Assembly: GCA_910577785.1 (NCBI GenBank)
Contig: CAJTNT010000009.1
Span: 1-64,000 of the forward strand
Length of the DNA stretch: 64,000 bases
DNA from: an uncultured Lachnospiraceae bacterium
Lineage (GTDB): Bacteria > Bacillota > Clostridia > Lachnospirales > Lachnospiraceae
Direction of reading: 5' to 3'
Part shown: in pieces, positions 26,151 through 36,000 of the stretch
Layout of the letters: each line of letters opens with the position of its first letter
Position numbering within the stretch: position 1 is the first letter of the stretch
Notes under the pieces: model-generated
Seen by the model: only the letters and a program-made list of their open reading frames with translations
What the model was told of the DNA's origin: nothing
Database searches by the model: none
Made by a program: the position numbers and the translations under genes

Positions 26151-27353
26151 TTAGTCATTAATGTATCTGACTACGCAGACAGGTGTGCGGTAATAGCAAT
26201 TGGATATTTTTATTCCTGTCCGTTCGGAGCTTGCATGCACCACCTGGCCGTCGCCGATGTACATGGCTACATGGTTAATGCCGCTTCCGTTTCCATAGAA
26301 GAAGAGGTCTCCGGGCTTTGCATCTGAGGAATTGATTTTGGTGCCGCATCCGGCTTGTGCGCTGGATGAATGGGGCAGGCATACCCCATATTTCTCATAT
26401 ATGCGCATGGTGAAGCCAGAGCAGTCTACGCCGTTGGTGAGGCTTTCACCGCCCCATACATAGCGGTTCCCGATAAACTGGCAGGCATATTGCACCATGT
26501 CTACACGTACGTTGGATACGCCTTCTCCATATTTGATTTCTGTCATAGTCATGGCTTTCTGCAGCTGGTCGGACAATTCTACGTAATCTTTTGCCACATA
26601 GCATTCATCGCCGTCTACCTCTACTTTTAGCCAATCTCCGAGGTCTTCCAGCAGATGGAGTTCTTCGCCTTCCGCCATGGTCGTCCAGATTGTGCTCTCT
26701 GTGCTGGGTTCTGTGCGCACGTTCAGGGTCATGGCAGCAGATTTGGCCACCACGGTCTTCACTTCCTCTGCTCTTTTGGCTGCAGCCTCGCCGGTCAGAA
26801 GGTATTCTGCTTTGGCATAACCAGTCACGTCTCCGGACTGGATCTGGTACCATCCTCCGTTTTCTGCCAGGATTTCACACCCGGCGTCTACGGGCAGTTC
26901 CCCTACCAATTCAAACTCTTCTCCGGCGCCCTCACGGATATTCAGATGGTTCTCCACATTTGCAATTCCAAGGTTCGTATATCCGCAGATTGTCTTGGGC
27001 TCTTGGGATTCTTCTGGCTCGGCCTCTGTCCCTGTCACGTCCGGCTCAGCTTCCGATGCCTCTGACCCAGGCACGTTGGTTTCCTCTGGATTCTGGTTCT
27101 GTATCTCTTTCTTGTCTGCGGCGTCAAGCAGGCTTGCACTTAATACGGCGGAAATGCCGGCGTCACCGCTTCTGCTATCTGCCCAATCTGTTTCTAACGC
27201 AGCTTCCGAAGCCTCGCTGCTGAGGCTTTCGCTCAGTGTTGCTGTAATGCCTGCCCCGATATTCTTGGATGCATGTACTGGAATCCATGCCATCCCAAAC
27301 GCTGCTATCCCCATCATAGATGCCACTACCATCTTATAAAATCTATTCTTCAT
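26151..27353 (-). CDS. Secreted SH3 / NlpC-P60 peptidoglycan endopeptidase
   Basis: The 400-residue protein has a signal peptide (about 1-28), an acidic low-complexity spacer, two bacterial SH3 domains (about 125-190, NHLNIREGAGEEFELVGELP; about 205-260, TLNVRTEPSTESTIWTTM) and an NlpC/P60 domain (about 285-400). The catalytic triad region is visible: VDCSGFTMRIYEKYG (Cys), HVAMYIG (His) and the following HASSERTG. It should cleave D-Glu-diamino-acid bonds in stem peptides outside the cell. It has its own strong promoter and terminator. Confidence 0.92.
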   Translation of the reverse strand: MKNRFYKMVVASMMGIAAFGMAWIPVHASKNIGAGITATLSESLSSEASEAALETDWADSRSGDAGISAVLSASLLDAADKKEIQNQNPEETNVPGSEASEAEPDVTGTEAEPEESQEPKTICGYTNLGIANVENHLNIREGAGEEFELVGELPVDAGCEILAENGGWYQIQSGDVTGYAKAEYLLTGEAAAKRAEEVKTVVAKSAAMTLNVRTEPSTESTIWTTMAEGEELHLLEDLGDWLKVEVDGDECYVAKDYVELSDQLQKAMTMTEIKYGEGVSNVRVDMVQYACQFIGNRYVWGGESLTNGVDCSGFTMRIYEKYGVCLPHSSSAQAGCGTKINSSDAKPGDLFFYGNGSGINHVAMYIGDGQVVHASSERTGIKISNCYYRTPVCVVRYIND

Positions 27354-27485
27354 CCTTGACCTCCTGGACGTTCTGTCCCGTCTGACTTTTCTTCCTGTTC
27401 TTTCACATCAAACCGCCCCCGCCTTTCCCTGCTTTCTTTGGAAATGGCAATGGGCAGCCGTTACTTCTCTATAAGAGTCAAGTGC

Positions 27486-27514
27486 ATTATATCAACTGTT
27501 TTTTACATTGTCAA
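27486..27514 (-). promoter_or_regulatory. Promoter of the NlpC/P60 gene
   Basis: On the minus strand TTGACA and TATAAT are separated by 17 bp, a consensus promoter giving an untranslated leader of about 125 nt. No known riboswitch consensus could be read in that leader. Confidence 0.85.
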
Positions 27515-27609
27515 GGAATACGTAATATTTTTGTAATATTTGACCACACATAGGGCAATCTCTTGCACTAAGAAATTTACACATTAGTGTACAATGGAAA
27601 CATTCCCTC

Positions 27610-27987
27610 TTATTCCTCCCAATCCACCCATTCCTCCCCATCAGGAGCTATTTCCTCCTCTACATCTGAGGTATCTTCTTCTGGTTCCTTATACGACTCT
27701 GTGATTCCGCCGGGATTCAGCTTCTTCCAGTCTTCCTCTGTAATCTCCTGATTATCTGGCTTTACCTCACGCTCTAGGATAACATTAAAGCCTGTCTTGA
27801 AGAAAGAATTTCTTTCCGGGTAGGGAGAATAGTCCGTTGTGATAGAGACAATCTGATACCCAACATTGACATATGCCGAAATCACCTCACCTGTCCAGCC
27901 ATACTCTTCTGCAAAATGGAAATTCCCATTTGTCAACATTTTTTCTGAACCATCGTTGATATGTATTACTTTTATCTCTTTTGCCAT
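27610..27987 (-). CDS. Small acidic-tailed protein, unknown function
   Basis: The 125-residue protein has a compact N-terminal region (about 1-75; GYQIVSITTDYSPYPERNSFF) and a strongly acidic tail rich in Glu, Asp and Trp (about 90-125). No signal peptide or metal-binding motif. AGAAGGAGG precedes the start by 7 bp, which supports that it is real. I do not recognise the family. Confidence 0.6.
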   Translation of the reverse strand: MAKEIKVIHINDGSEKMLTNGNFHFAEEYGWTGEVISAYVNVGYQIVSITTDYSPYPERNSFFKTGFNVILEREVKPDNQEITEEDWKKLNPGGITESYKEPEEDTSDVEEEIAPDGEEWVDWEE

Positions 27988-28068
27988 CGTGGCGCCTCCT
28001 TCTGTTATCTGGCATTTTAGCTGCTAAGGCGTTACTAAGATATTGTGATTGCGGCAAGCATTCTGCTC

Positions 28069-29700
28069 TCATGCTTCTTTTGGGTCTTTCTCCAGGATGG
28101 AAAACGCAATGTTGGTCGCATGGTCTGCCACCCTCTCGAGGCCTGTCACCAAATCGGTAAAGATAATTCCCGCCATCGGCGAGCATTTCCCCTTGCCCAT
28201 GCGTTTCACATGGTTCTCCTGCAGCTCCCGCTCCATCCGATCAATGCTGTCCTCCAGCTCTATAATATCCGGCAGGTTCTTTGCGTCCAGGCTTACGAAC
28301 ATTTCCAGGGATTTGCCGAGGATTTCCATGGTCTTTTCATGCATTTCCAAGATCTCCTTGCTGCCCTTCTTCGTAAAATTCAGGTCCTCTGCCTTGCTCT
28401 TCACCGCAAAATCTGCAATATTCTCTGCATGGTCGCCAATGCGCTCAATGTCTATGACTACATGGAACAGCCCGCCAATCCTCTGGGCGTCCACAACCGG
28501 CAGCTGCAGCTGGTTGATTTTTACCAGATAATCCGTCAGCTCGTGGCTGAGGAAATCAATTTGCTTCTCCGTCTCATAGACCTCTGCAATCTTCTCGTCG
28601 GAACCTTCAAAAAAAGCTTCCATCGCATGGTTTAAGTTCTCCTTGGCCATATTCCCCATGCGCTCAATCTCCCTGGTGGTATCCACCACTGCCGTAGAAG
28701 GCGAAAACTGGTTGTGTTTACCTATGTACAGGAGCTGGTAGCCCTTTTCCTCCGCTTTGTCCTCCCCAGAAATGATCTTTTTGGTCAGCGCCACGAACTG
28801 TCCAGACAGCGGCAGGAAAATCAGCGTCTGGAAACTTTTATACAGCGTATCTGCATTGGCTACGCACCGCCCAATGTCTGAGCCAGATATCCTGAGGATA
28901 AACGGCTCGAAATGGGACATGCCAAACCCCAGGAGGATGCCGATGATCACCATGCCGAATACATTGAACATCACATGGATGGCCGCGGCTCTCTGGGCAT
29001 CCTTCTTGGCGCCCAGGCTTGCCAGCACGGCCGGCGTACAGGAGCCGATGTTGCATCCCAAGATCACATAGAAGCAGACAGACAAGTCCAGAAGTCCCTG
29101 GCTTGCCATCAGCAGCAGGATGCTGACAGTTACGGAAGAGCTCTGCACAATTACGGTAACCAGCGTACCTAGGATAATTCCGAGGAAGGGATTGTTAAGG
29201 GTAGACAGAACTTCCAGCACCATTGGGTATTGGCCTGGCAGCAATGCCATTGAATCCTTCATCATACTGATGCCCAAAAACAGCGCGCCAAACCCCAGGA
29301 TGACTTCCCCTACCTTTTTGATCATTGGTCGTTTGCCAAACATCAGCAGCACTGCCCCAGCAAAAAGAATCAGCGGCGCCACGCCTGTCAGGTTAAAGGC
29401 GACCAGCTGTGAGGTTATGGTCGTGCCAATATTGGCCCCGAAAATAATCCCAACAGATTGTGACAGCGACATAATGCCGGCATTCACGAAACTGACTACC
29501 ATAACGGTCGTCGCTCCGGATGACTGTACGATAGCGGTAAATAATGCGCCGAACAGAACGGCAATGATCTTATTCTTGGTCATCGCCTCCAAAATGGTAC
29601 GCAGCCTTGCTCCTGCTGCTTTCTGCAGCCCCTGGCTCATAAAGTTCATGCCGAATAAAAATAACCCTAGTCCACCAAGCAATGTTAATATTAGTTCCAT
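28069..29700 (-). CDS. Na/Pi-cotransporter-like membrane protein with PhoU domain
   Basis: The 543-residue protein has two repeats of the Na/Pi-cotransporter II type in its first 310 residues: GANIGTTITSQLVAF and GCNIGSCTPAVLASLGA, and QSSGATTVMVVSF and QSSSVTVSILLL, the characteristic QSS motifs. Residues about 340-530 form PhoU-like helical repeats (IERMGNMAKENL, IERIGDHAENIA, LERVADHATNIA). It probably exports or imports phosphate with sodium or regulates phosphate balance. The start at 29700 (MELILTLLGG) follows GGAGGAAGG; in-frame ATGs at 29733 and 29712 are alternatives. Confidence 0.88.
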   Translation of the reverse strand: MELILTLLGGLGLFLFGMNFMSQGLQKAAGARLRTILEAMTKNKIIAVLFGALFTAIVQSSGATTVMVVSFVNAGIMSLSQSVGIIFGANIGTTITSQLVAFNLTGVAPLILFAGAVLLMFGKRPMIKKVGEVILGFGALFLGISMMKDSMALLPGQYPMVLEVLSTLNNPFLGIILGTLVTVIVQSSSVTVSILLLMASQGLLDLSVCFYVILGCNIGSCTPAVLASLGAKKDAQRAAAIHVMFNVFGMVIIGILLGFGMSHFEPFILRISGSDIGRCVANADTLYKSFQTLIFLPLSGQFVALTKKIISGEDKAEEKGYQLLYIGKHNQFSPSTAVVDTTREIERMGNMAKENLNHAMEAFFEGSDEKIAEVYETEKQIDFLSHELTDYLVKINQLQLPVVDAQRIGGLFHVVIDIERIGDHAENIADFAVKSKAEDLNFTKKGSKEILEMHEKTMEILGKSLEMFVSLDAKNLPDIIELEDSIDRMERELQENHVKRMGKGKCSPMAGIIFTDLVTGLERVADHATNIAFSILEKDPKEA

Positions 29701-29739
29701 GCCTTCCTCCATTGTGAAAACAGTAAGTTTCATGACACC

Positions 29740-30681
29740 CTATCGCAAGCGTCTGGTATTTTCATAGTAAGCCCTGCCATACTGGATATCCTGCTTCATC
29801 TGGGATATCAGGGAATCCAAGGAACGAAATTTCTGCTCTGGCCGGACATGGCTTAAGAAGCGCACCTTTGCTTCCTCTCCATACAGATCCTTGGACACAT
29901 CAAATAAATGGGTTTCAACGCCAATCGGAAAATTGCCGCCAATGGTTGGCTTGCGCCCTACGTTGGTAATCCCTCCGTATGAGCTTCCCTGGCATTCTGT
30001 AACCGTTACATATACGCCCAAAGGCGGCAGCAGCTTCTCTTCGGGCGGGAGAAGATTAATCGTGGGAATCCCAAGCACGGCATTTCCCATATGCTTGCCA
30101 TGGAGGATCCTTCCCTCGACAAAAAACTCATAGCCCAGCAGCTCATTTGCCAGCTCAATATTTCCCCGGGAAATCTCTTCCCGCACAAAGGTGCTGCTGA
30201 TGTCCCTGCCGTCTTTCTGCATCTTGTCCACCACGCGCACCTCATATCCATAGAACCCGGCAAAGGACTGCAGCATCTGGTAATCGCCGCGGCGGTTGTG
30301 GCCAAAATGGAAATCCTTTCCTACCACCAGGTATTTTACATTAAGGCTTTTTACTGTCTTACGGATAAAATCCTCTGGCTCCATGCAGCGTATTTCCTCT
30401 GTAAATGGGCATTCGATCAGATAATCTACACCCACGCCTTCAAACAGCTTTACCTTTTCCGCATTTGTAGTAAGCACCTGCGGCCGGGTCTTGTGCAGCT
30501 TACCCTGCGGAGGGACGTCAAAGGTGAACACGACGGCCTTCAGCCCATCCAGCGCTGTTTTCTTCTCTGCCATATACCGCATCAGCAGCTCATGCCCCCG
30601 GTGAAGCCCATCGAACTTGCCCAGCGACAGCACCGTTGGCTCTTCTATTTTGAAATTAAAGCTCTGCTTTATGTATTCCAT
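29740..30681 (-). CDS. ribF: Bifunctional riboflavin kinase / FAD synthetase
   Basis: The 313-residue protein has an N-terminal FMN adenylyltransferase domain (LGKFDGLHRGHELLM near residue 21; VVGKDFHFGHNRRG near 118; STFVREEI) and a C-terminal riboflavin kinase domain (about 185-305; GRILHGKHMGNAVLGIPTINL, ITNVGRKPTIGG, VETHLFD). It converts riboflavin to FMN and FAD in the cytosol. It starts 13 bp after truB, the normal Firmicute order. Its product FMN would be the donor precursor for any flavinylation of the NEAT/FMN-binding surface protein. Confidence 0.95.
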   Translation of the reverse strand: MEYIKQSFNFKIEEPTVLSLGKFDGLHRGHELLMRYMAEKKTALDGLKAVVFTFDVPPQGKLHKTRPQVLTTNAEKVKLFEGVGVDYLIECPFTEEIRCMEPEDFIRKTVKSLNVKYLVVGKDFHFGHNRRGDYQMLQSFAGFYGYEVRVVDKMQKDGRDISSTFVREEISRGNIELANELLGYEFFVEGRILHGKHMGNAVLGIPTINLLPPEEKLLPPLGVYVTVTECQGSSYGGITNVGRKPTIGGNFPIGVETHLFDVSKDLYGEEAKVRFLSHVRPEQKFRSLDSLISQMKQDIQYGRAYYENTRRLR

Positions 30682-30694
30682 GGCTTTCCTGTCC

Positions 30695-31630
30695 TTACTC
30701 CATAAAAATTTTCACGGGCTTGATTTTCTGTATCTTCTCTTCCCAGTGGTAAATGCCAATAAAGGCCTGCCTGCTGTCATAAACCCGTACGGCCAAGTCC
30801 CGATATTCCGCCTTCCATCCTTTGGCCCACTCTTCCAGCAATGGGTTCCCATTATAGAGCAGCCTGGAAAATTCCTCCTTCACGGATACCTCTGGATACT
30901 GGGTAAATACGCTGTCCGTGTTCGCCACCAGACCCAGGAGGTCTTCCCTGCGCAGTTCTGTCTGGATGTCCTGTTCCCTGGCACGCTTCACCCATGCTTC
31001 AATCTCGGCAATTCTGTGAGCCTCCTGCAGCATAAAATCTGCCACCTGAGTACGCACCAGGGATTCCATACAGCCCCCGCAGCCAAGAGCCTGTCCAATA
31101 TCATGGCACAGCGTACGGATATAGGTTCCCTTGGAGCAATGCACCCGCATCCGCACCCTTGGCAGAGAAACCTCTTCTATCTGAATGGAATACAGCGTAA
31201 CCTGGCGGGGCTTGCGCTCCACTTCCACCCCTGCCCTGGCCAAATCACAGAGCTTCTTCCCATTGACTTTCAGCGCGGAATACATGGGCGGGGTCTGCCA
31301 GTAGTTTCCTACAAACCCCCGGATCGTTTCCTCTAGTTCTTCCTGTGTACAGGCCGCCTCCTGTTCTGACTGCACCTGCCCCGTCATATCCTGGGTGTCG
31401 GTGACAATCCCCAGCCGAAGTACGGCGTCGTAGACTTTGTCCTTGTCTGCAAGAAGATCACAGACACGGGTAGCCTTGCCCAGGCACACGGGCAGCACGC
31501 CTTCCGCATCCGGGTCAAGCGTACCTGTATGCCCGATTTTTTTCTGCCGGAAGATCCCCCGCAGCTTTGCCACCACATCATGGGAGGTGTAGCCCTTTTC
31601 CTTATACACATTGATGATTCCATTGACCAT
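30695..31630 (-). CDS. truB: tRNA pseudouridine-55 synthase
   Basis: The 311-residue protein contains MVNGIINVYKEKGYTSHDVV, the catalytic GTLDPDAEGVLPVCLGKATR (Asp in GTLDP) and RVRCSKGTYIRTL-like VHCSKGTYIRTLCHDIG, diagnostic for TruB. It modifies U55 in the T-arm of tRNAs. A C-terminal region (about 220-311) with a PUA-like fold follows. Located between nrnA and ribF in the translation operon. Confidence 0.96.
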   Translation of the reverse strand: MVNGIINVYKEKGYTSHDVVAKLRGIFRQKKIGHTGTLDPDAEGVLPVCLGKATRVCDLLADKDKVYDAVLRLGIVTDTQDMTGQVQSEQEAACTQEELEETIRGFVGNYWQTPPMYSALKVNGKKLCDLARAGVEVERKPRQVTLYSIQIEEVSLPRVRMRVHCSKGTYIRTLCHDIGQALGCGGCMESLVRTQVADFMLQEAHRIAEIEAWVKRAREQDIQTELRREDLLGLVANTDSVFTQYPEVSVKEEFSRLLYNGNPLLEEWAKGWKAEYRDLAVRVYDSRQAFIGIYHWEEKIQKIKPVKIFME

Positions 31631-31640
31631 AATTGCTTCT

Positions 31641-32609
31641 CTAACCCTCCAAAGCCTGTGCCTGTAGCTGCTCCTTTATTTCTTCACAGATCTCGCCAAT
31701 CCGCTCCTTAGGCGCTCCTTCCAAGGTAGCCCCGGCAGCCCGCACATGGCCTCCGCCCCCGTGGTTCATAGCAATCCTTGCCACATCCACCCTGCCATTC
31801 GAGCGCATGCTTACCTTCCAGGCGCCGTCTTCGTTTTCATAAAGGAAAATAGCTGCTTCTACGCCCTTTGTGACCCGCAGCTGGCTGACTATCCCCTCCA
31901 GATGCCTGGCCTTCACCTGATATCTGGCCATTTCCTCCTGGGTAATCACCGTGGCAATCACTTGCCCCTCTAAATACAGCTCACTGTTCAAAAGAGCCTG
32001 CCCCAGAATCTTATTCTGGCCATAGGTCTTGGCAAAAAAAGTCTCATCGACAATTTTGGAGAAATCAATCCCCTTGTCCATCAGGATGCCTGCGGCCCGC
32101 ATTGTCTTGGAGGACGTGCTGGAATACTGGAATACCCCTGTGTCATGGATCATGCCCACATAGATGCATTCCGCAATTTCCGGCGTAATCCTCTCTTCTT
32201 CTATCAGGTCAAAAATCAGTTCTGACGTAGAGCTGGCCTCCGGGAAAATATAGTTCTCATCCGCGAAGCTGGCATTGCTGATATGGTGGTCAATACAGAT
32301 CGTCTTCCTGGCCGTGTCAAAATATTTTACTGCCCCGCCCAGACGGCCGGTATCTCCGCAGTCCTGCACAATGCACAAGTCATATGCCTGATTTCTCTCG
32401 CAGCAATGGCAGATTTTATCCGCATTTTTCAGGAATTTAAAAATATTGGGTATTGGCTCCAGGTACAAATCGACTTCTATCTGCGGAAACCAGGCGGCAA
32501 TGTAATTATACGTTGCCAGGCAGGAGCCTACACAGTCGCCATCCGGCTTGACATGCCCGGCGATGGCAACTGTTTTTACCTGCTTTAACTGAGACGCTAA
32601 ATCTTTCAT
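31641..32609 (-). CDS. nrnA: DHH-family oligoribonuclease/pAp phosphatase NrnA
   Basis: The 322-residue protein shows the DHH phosphoesterase motifs GHVKPDGDCVGS, VQDCGDTGRLG, CIDHHISNASF and a DHHA1 domain ending in NHGGGGHVRAAGA. NrnA-type enzymes degrade short oligoribonucleotides and pAp. The start at 32609 lies one base after the rbfA stop and follows GGGGAGAGGA; the longer frame to 32642 lies inside rbfA. Context in the nusA-infB operon is typical of Firmicutes. Confidence 0.93.
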   Translation of the reverse strand: MKDLASQLKQVKTVAIAGHVKPDGDCVGSCLATYNYIAAWFPQIEVDLYLEPIPNIFKFLKNADKICHCCERNQAYDLCIVQDCGDTGRLGGAVKYFDTARKTICIDHHISNASFADENYIFPEASSTSELIFDLIEEERITPEIAECIYVGMIHDTGVFQYSSTSSKTMRAAGILMDKGIDFSKIVDETFFAKTYGQNKILGQALLNSELYLEGQVIATVITQEEMARYQVKARHLEGIVSQLRVTKGVEAAIFLYENEDGAWKVSMRSNGRVDVARIAMNHGGGGHVRAAGATLEGAPKERIGEICEEIKEQLQAQALEG

Positions 32610-32610
32610 G

Positions 32611-32973
32611 TTATTCCTCTCCCCGCCCGTTGACTTCGTCAATCAGCCGCGACATATTCACGCCATATTCAATCGACTGATCCATAATAAAACGGATTTC
32701 CGGCGTATTCCGAAGGTTGATGCTCTTTGCCAGCCGGCCGCGGATATAACCTTCCGCGCTCCGAAGGCCCGCCAGGGTATCTTCACGGGCTTTCTCATCC
32801 CCGAACACGCTGATATATGCCTTGCAGCTCTTTAAATCCGGAGCCACTTCCACGGAAACCACGGACGTCAGAGGATGGATCCTGGGGTCTTTGATGCCCC
32901 CCTGGATAATACTGCTCAGCTCCCGCAGAACTTCCCCATTAATCCTTGTATTCTTAATGCTATTTTTTCTCAT
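32611..32973 (-). CDS. rbfA: Ribosome-binding factor A
   Basis: The 120-residue protein has the KH-like RbfA core: INGEVLRELSSII, DPRIHPLTSVVSVEVAPDLKS, AYISVFGDEKAREDTLAGL and a RLAKSINLRNTPEIRFIMD segment. It assists late 30S maturation. The ATG at 32973 follows GGAAAGGA; an upstream in-frame TTG is less likely. Confidence 0.95.
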   Translation of the reverse strand: MRKNSIKNTRINGEVLRELSSIIQGGIKDPRIHPLTSVVSVEVAPDLKSCKAYISVFGDEKAREDTLAGLRSAEGYIRGRLAKSINLRNTPEIRFIMDQSIEYGVNMSRLIDEVNGRGEE

Positions 32974-33057
32974 TTTATTCCTTTCCAGCAACTGCTCCGT
33001 ACCTTTGCCGTGTTTCTTCCCGGCTCTGCTACAGAACTCCTGCCCTGGCTCTCCCGC

Positions 33058-36000
33058 TTAACGCGGAACTTCTACCATGGTATAAGATTCGACGATGTCC
33101 AGTTCCTGGATGTCGTTAAATCCTTCAAATACCAGCCCGCACTCATATCCTGTCTTCACTTCCTTCACGTCATCCTGGAAGCGCCGCAGGGACGCCAGGT
33201 TGCCTTCGAAAATCTGCTTCCCTTCCCTGGATATGCGTACCTTGCACCCTCTCTGCAGTATGCCGTCCAGCACATAGGAGCCTGCAATATTCCCCACGCC
33301 GGAGGCCTTGAAAATCTGCCGGACTTCTGCATGGCCTAATACTTTTTCCTCGAAAATCGGATCCAGCATCCCCTTCATAGCAGCCTGCACATCCTCAATG
33401 GCATTGTAAATTACCTTGTATAGCCTTACGTCTACGCCTTCCCGTTCTGCGGTCGCCTTGGCTGTGGCGTCCGGCCTTACATTAAATCCAATGATAATCG
33501 CATTGGAAGCAGAAGCCAGGCTCACGTCAGACTCGTTGATGGCGCCGACACCGCCATGGATGACCTTTACTACGACTTCCTCATTCGAAAGCTTCAGCAG
33601 GCTCTGCTTTACAGCCTCTACGGAACCCTGTACATCGGCTTTCACAATAATCGGCAGCTCTTTGATATTCCCGGACTGAATCTGGGAGAACAGGTCATCC
33701 AGGGACATCCTGGACTTGGTATCTTCCAGCATCCTCTCACGCCCTTCGGAGATAAAGGTCTCGGCAAAGCCCTTCGCCTCTTTCTCCGTATCGGTACATA
33801 CAAAGATTTCCCCGGCATTGGGCACATTATTCAACCCTAATATTTCCACTGGCGTGGATGGGCCTGCTTCCTTGACCCTCCTGCCCTTATCGTCAATCAT
33901 GGCGCGGACTTTTCCATAGCAGCTTCCGCAAGCCACCGGCTGGCCTACCTTCAGCGTTCCCTTCTGCACGAGGACGGTGGCTACGGAACCGCGTCCCTTG
34001 TCAAGCTGTGCCTCAATGACAAGCCCCCTTGCATTCCGTTTGGGGTTGGCCTTCAGTTCGCTGATTTCTGCTGTCAGCAGCACCATTTCCAACAGGCTGT
34101 CGATTCCCTCATGGGTATGGGCAGACACTGGCACAAAAATCGTGCTTCCTCCCCAATCCTCTGGGATCAGCTCATACTCTGCCAGCTCCTGCTTCACGCG
34201 TTCAATATTCGCGCTTGGCTTATCAATCTTGTTGATGGCTACAATGATCTCTACCTCTGCCGCCTTGGCATGGCTGATGGCCTCTATGGTCTGCGGCATC
34301 ACGCCGTCGTCTGCAGCCACCACGAGGATGGCGATATCTGTGGCGTTCGCCCCGCGCATACGCATCGCTGTAAACGCTTCATGCCCTGGCGTATCAAGGA
34401 AGGTGATCTTCTCTCCATTGCATTCTACCATGTAAGCGCCGATATGCTGGGTGATGCCGCCTGCCTCCTTGTCAATCACATGGGTATCGCGGATGGCGTC
34501 CAGCAGGGAAGTCTTCCCGTGGTCTACATGGCCCATTACACAGACAACCGGCGGGCGTTTTACTTGCGTGGATTCATCTTCTTCCGCTTCCTTCAGCAGC
34601 TCTGCAATAACGTCTACCTTCTCTTCCTGTTCACAGATGCAATTAAACTCCAGTGCAATCTCTTCGGCTGTGGCAAAATCTATCTCACTGTTCACGGTCA
34701 GGATATTGCCCTGTAAAAACAGCTTCTTTATAATAACGGAAGACTGCACCTTCATACGGTCAGCCAGCTCTTTGATAGTCATCTTCTCCGGAAGGGTCAG
34801 CGTCTTAATCGTATCCTCTGCCTTGGGCTGCTGCTTCTGATGATCCTTCTTGTTCCTGGGCTTCTTCTCCAGGTTATCAAAGCGCTCCTTTTTCCTGCCC
34901 ATCAATTCCTTCTCATGGCGCTGGCTGCCGCCCTTGCGGTTGTCACGTTCCCGGCTCTCCTTGCCTCGTGCCTCGTCCATCGGCACAGACTGGGACCCCT
35001 GGTTCAGCTTATTAATCTCCTGCTCAAAACGGTTCCTCTGCCCGGGACGCCCGCCTTGTCCGGAGCGCGCATTCTGGGCATTCCTCCCGCCACGGTCTCC
35101 CCCGTAACGGCCTCCGCGGTCTCCCTGCGGCCTTCCGCTTCGATCACGGTCTCCCTGCGGCCTTCCGCTTCGGTCTCCCTGCGGCCTTCCGCTTCGGTCT
35201 CCCTGCGGCCTTCCGCTTCGGTCTCGATCCCCCTGCGGCCTTCCTCCGTCCCGTTCCCCGCGGAAACGGCTGTTGCGATCTCCTTGCGGCCTTCCGCTTC
35301 GATCACGGTCTCCCTGCGGCCTTCCGCTTCGGTCTCCCTGCGGCCTTCCGCTTCGGTCTCGCTCTGAACGGAAACGCCCATTGCGTTCCTGATCGTCCTG
35401 GCTCCGGCCGCCCCGCTCACGGTCTTCCGGCCTCCGGCCTCCGCGGTCTCCCTGCGGCCTTCCGCTCCGATCACGGTCTCCCTGACCTCGACCATTGCGG
35501 TCTCGCTCTCCCTGCGGCCTTCCGCTTCGGTCTCCTTGGTTTCTTCCTCCACGGTCTCCCTGGCCCCGACCATTGCGCTCTCCCTGCGGCCTTCCGCTTC
35601 GGTCTCCCTGCCCCCGGCTGTTCTGTCCCTTCTCTTCCTGAAGCCTGTTATTCTTGCCCGGATCCTCCTGGTCCTGGGCGTTCCGCTCTTCTGGATTTAC
35701 AATGTTTCTAGGCTTTTCTTCCTGTCCTTTGGGCAGACGATCTTCTTTGCCCCTTACGGCTCTTTCACCCTGCGACTTTCCTTTTTCACCCTGGCTCTTA
35801 TTCTTATCCCCTCCCCTGCTACGCCTTGGCGCCGTCTTGCTGTTCTGGGGGTTAAATACGGCTGTAATGCTTGCTTTCTTCTTGGGGCGTTCTGCAGGCT
35901 GGCTCCCCTCCTGGGATACGCCTTCCTTTTTGGGATCCTCTCCCTTTCTGGCTTCCGTTCCCTTTGCTTCAGCTGCTTTCTTCGGCTCTTCTGACATCTT

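Noticed and set aside
27354..27485. c-di-AMP (ydaO) riboswitch before the NlpC/P60 gene
   Set aside because: Such riboswitches often precede wall hydrolase genes, but the conserved sequence blocks could not be found in this leader.
34840..35367. Plus-strand frame of repeated SLRPSAS units opposite infB
   Set aside because: It is the antisense of the IF-2 repeat; open only because the repeat unit has no stop codons.
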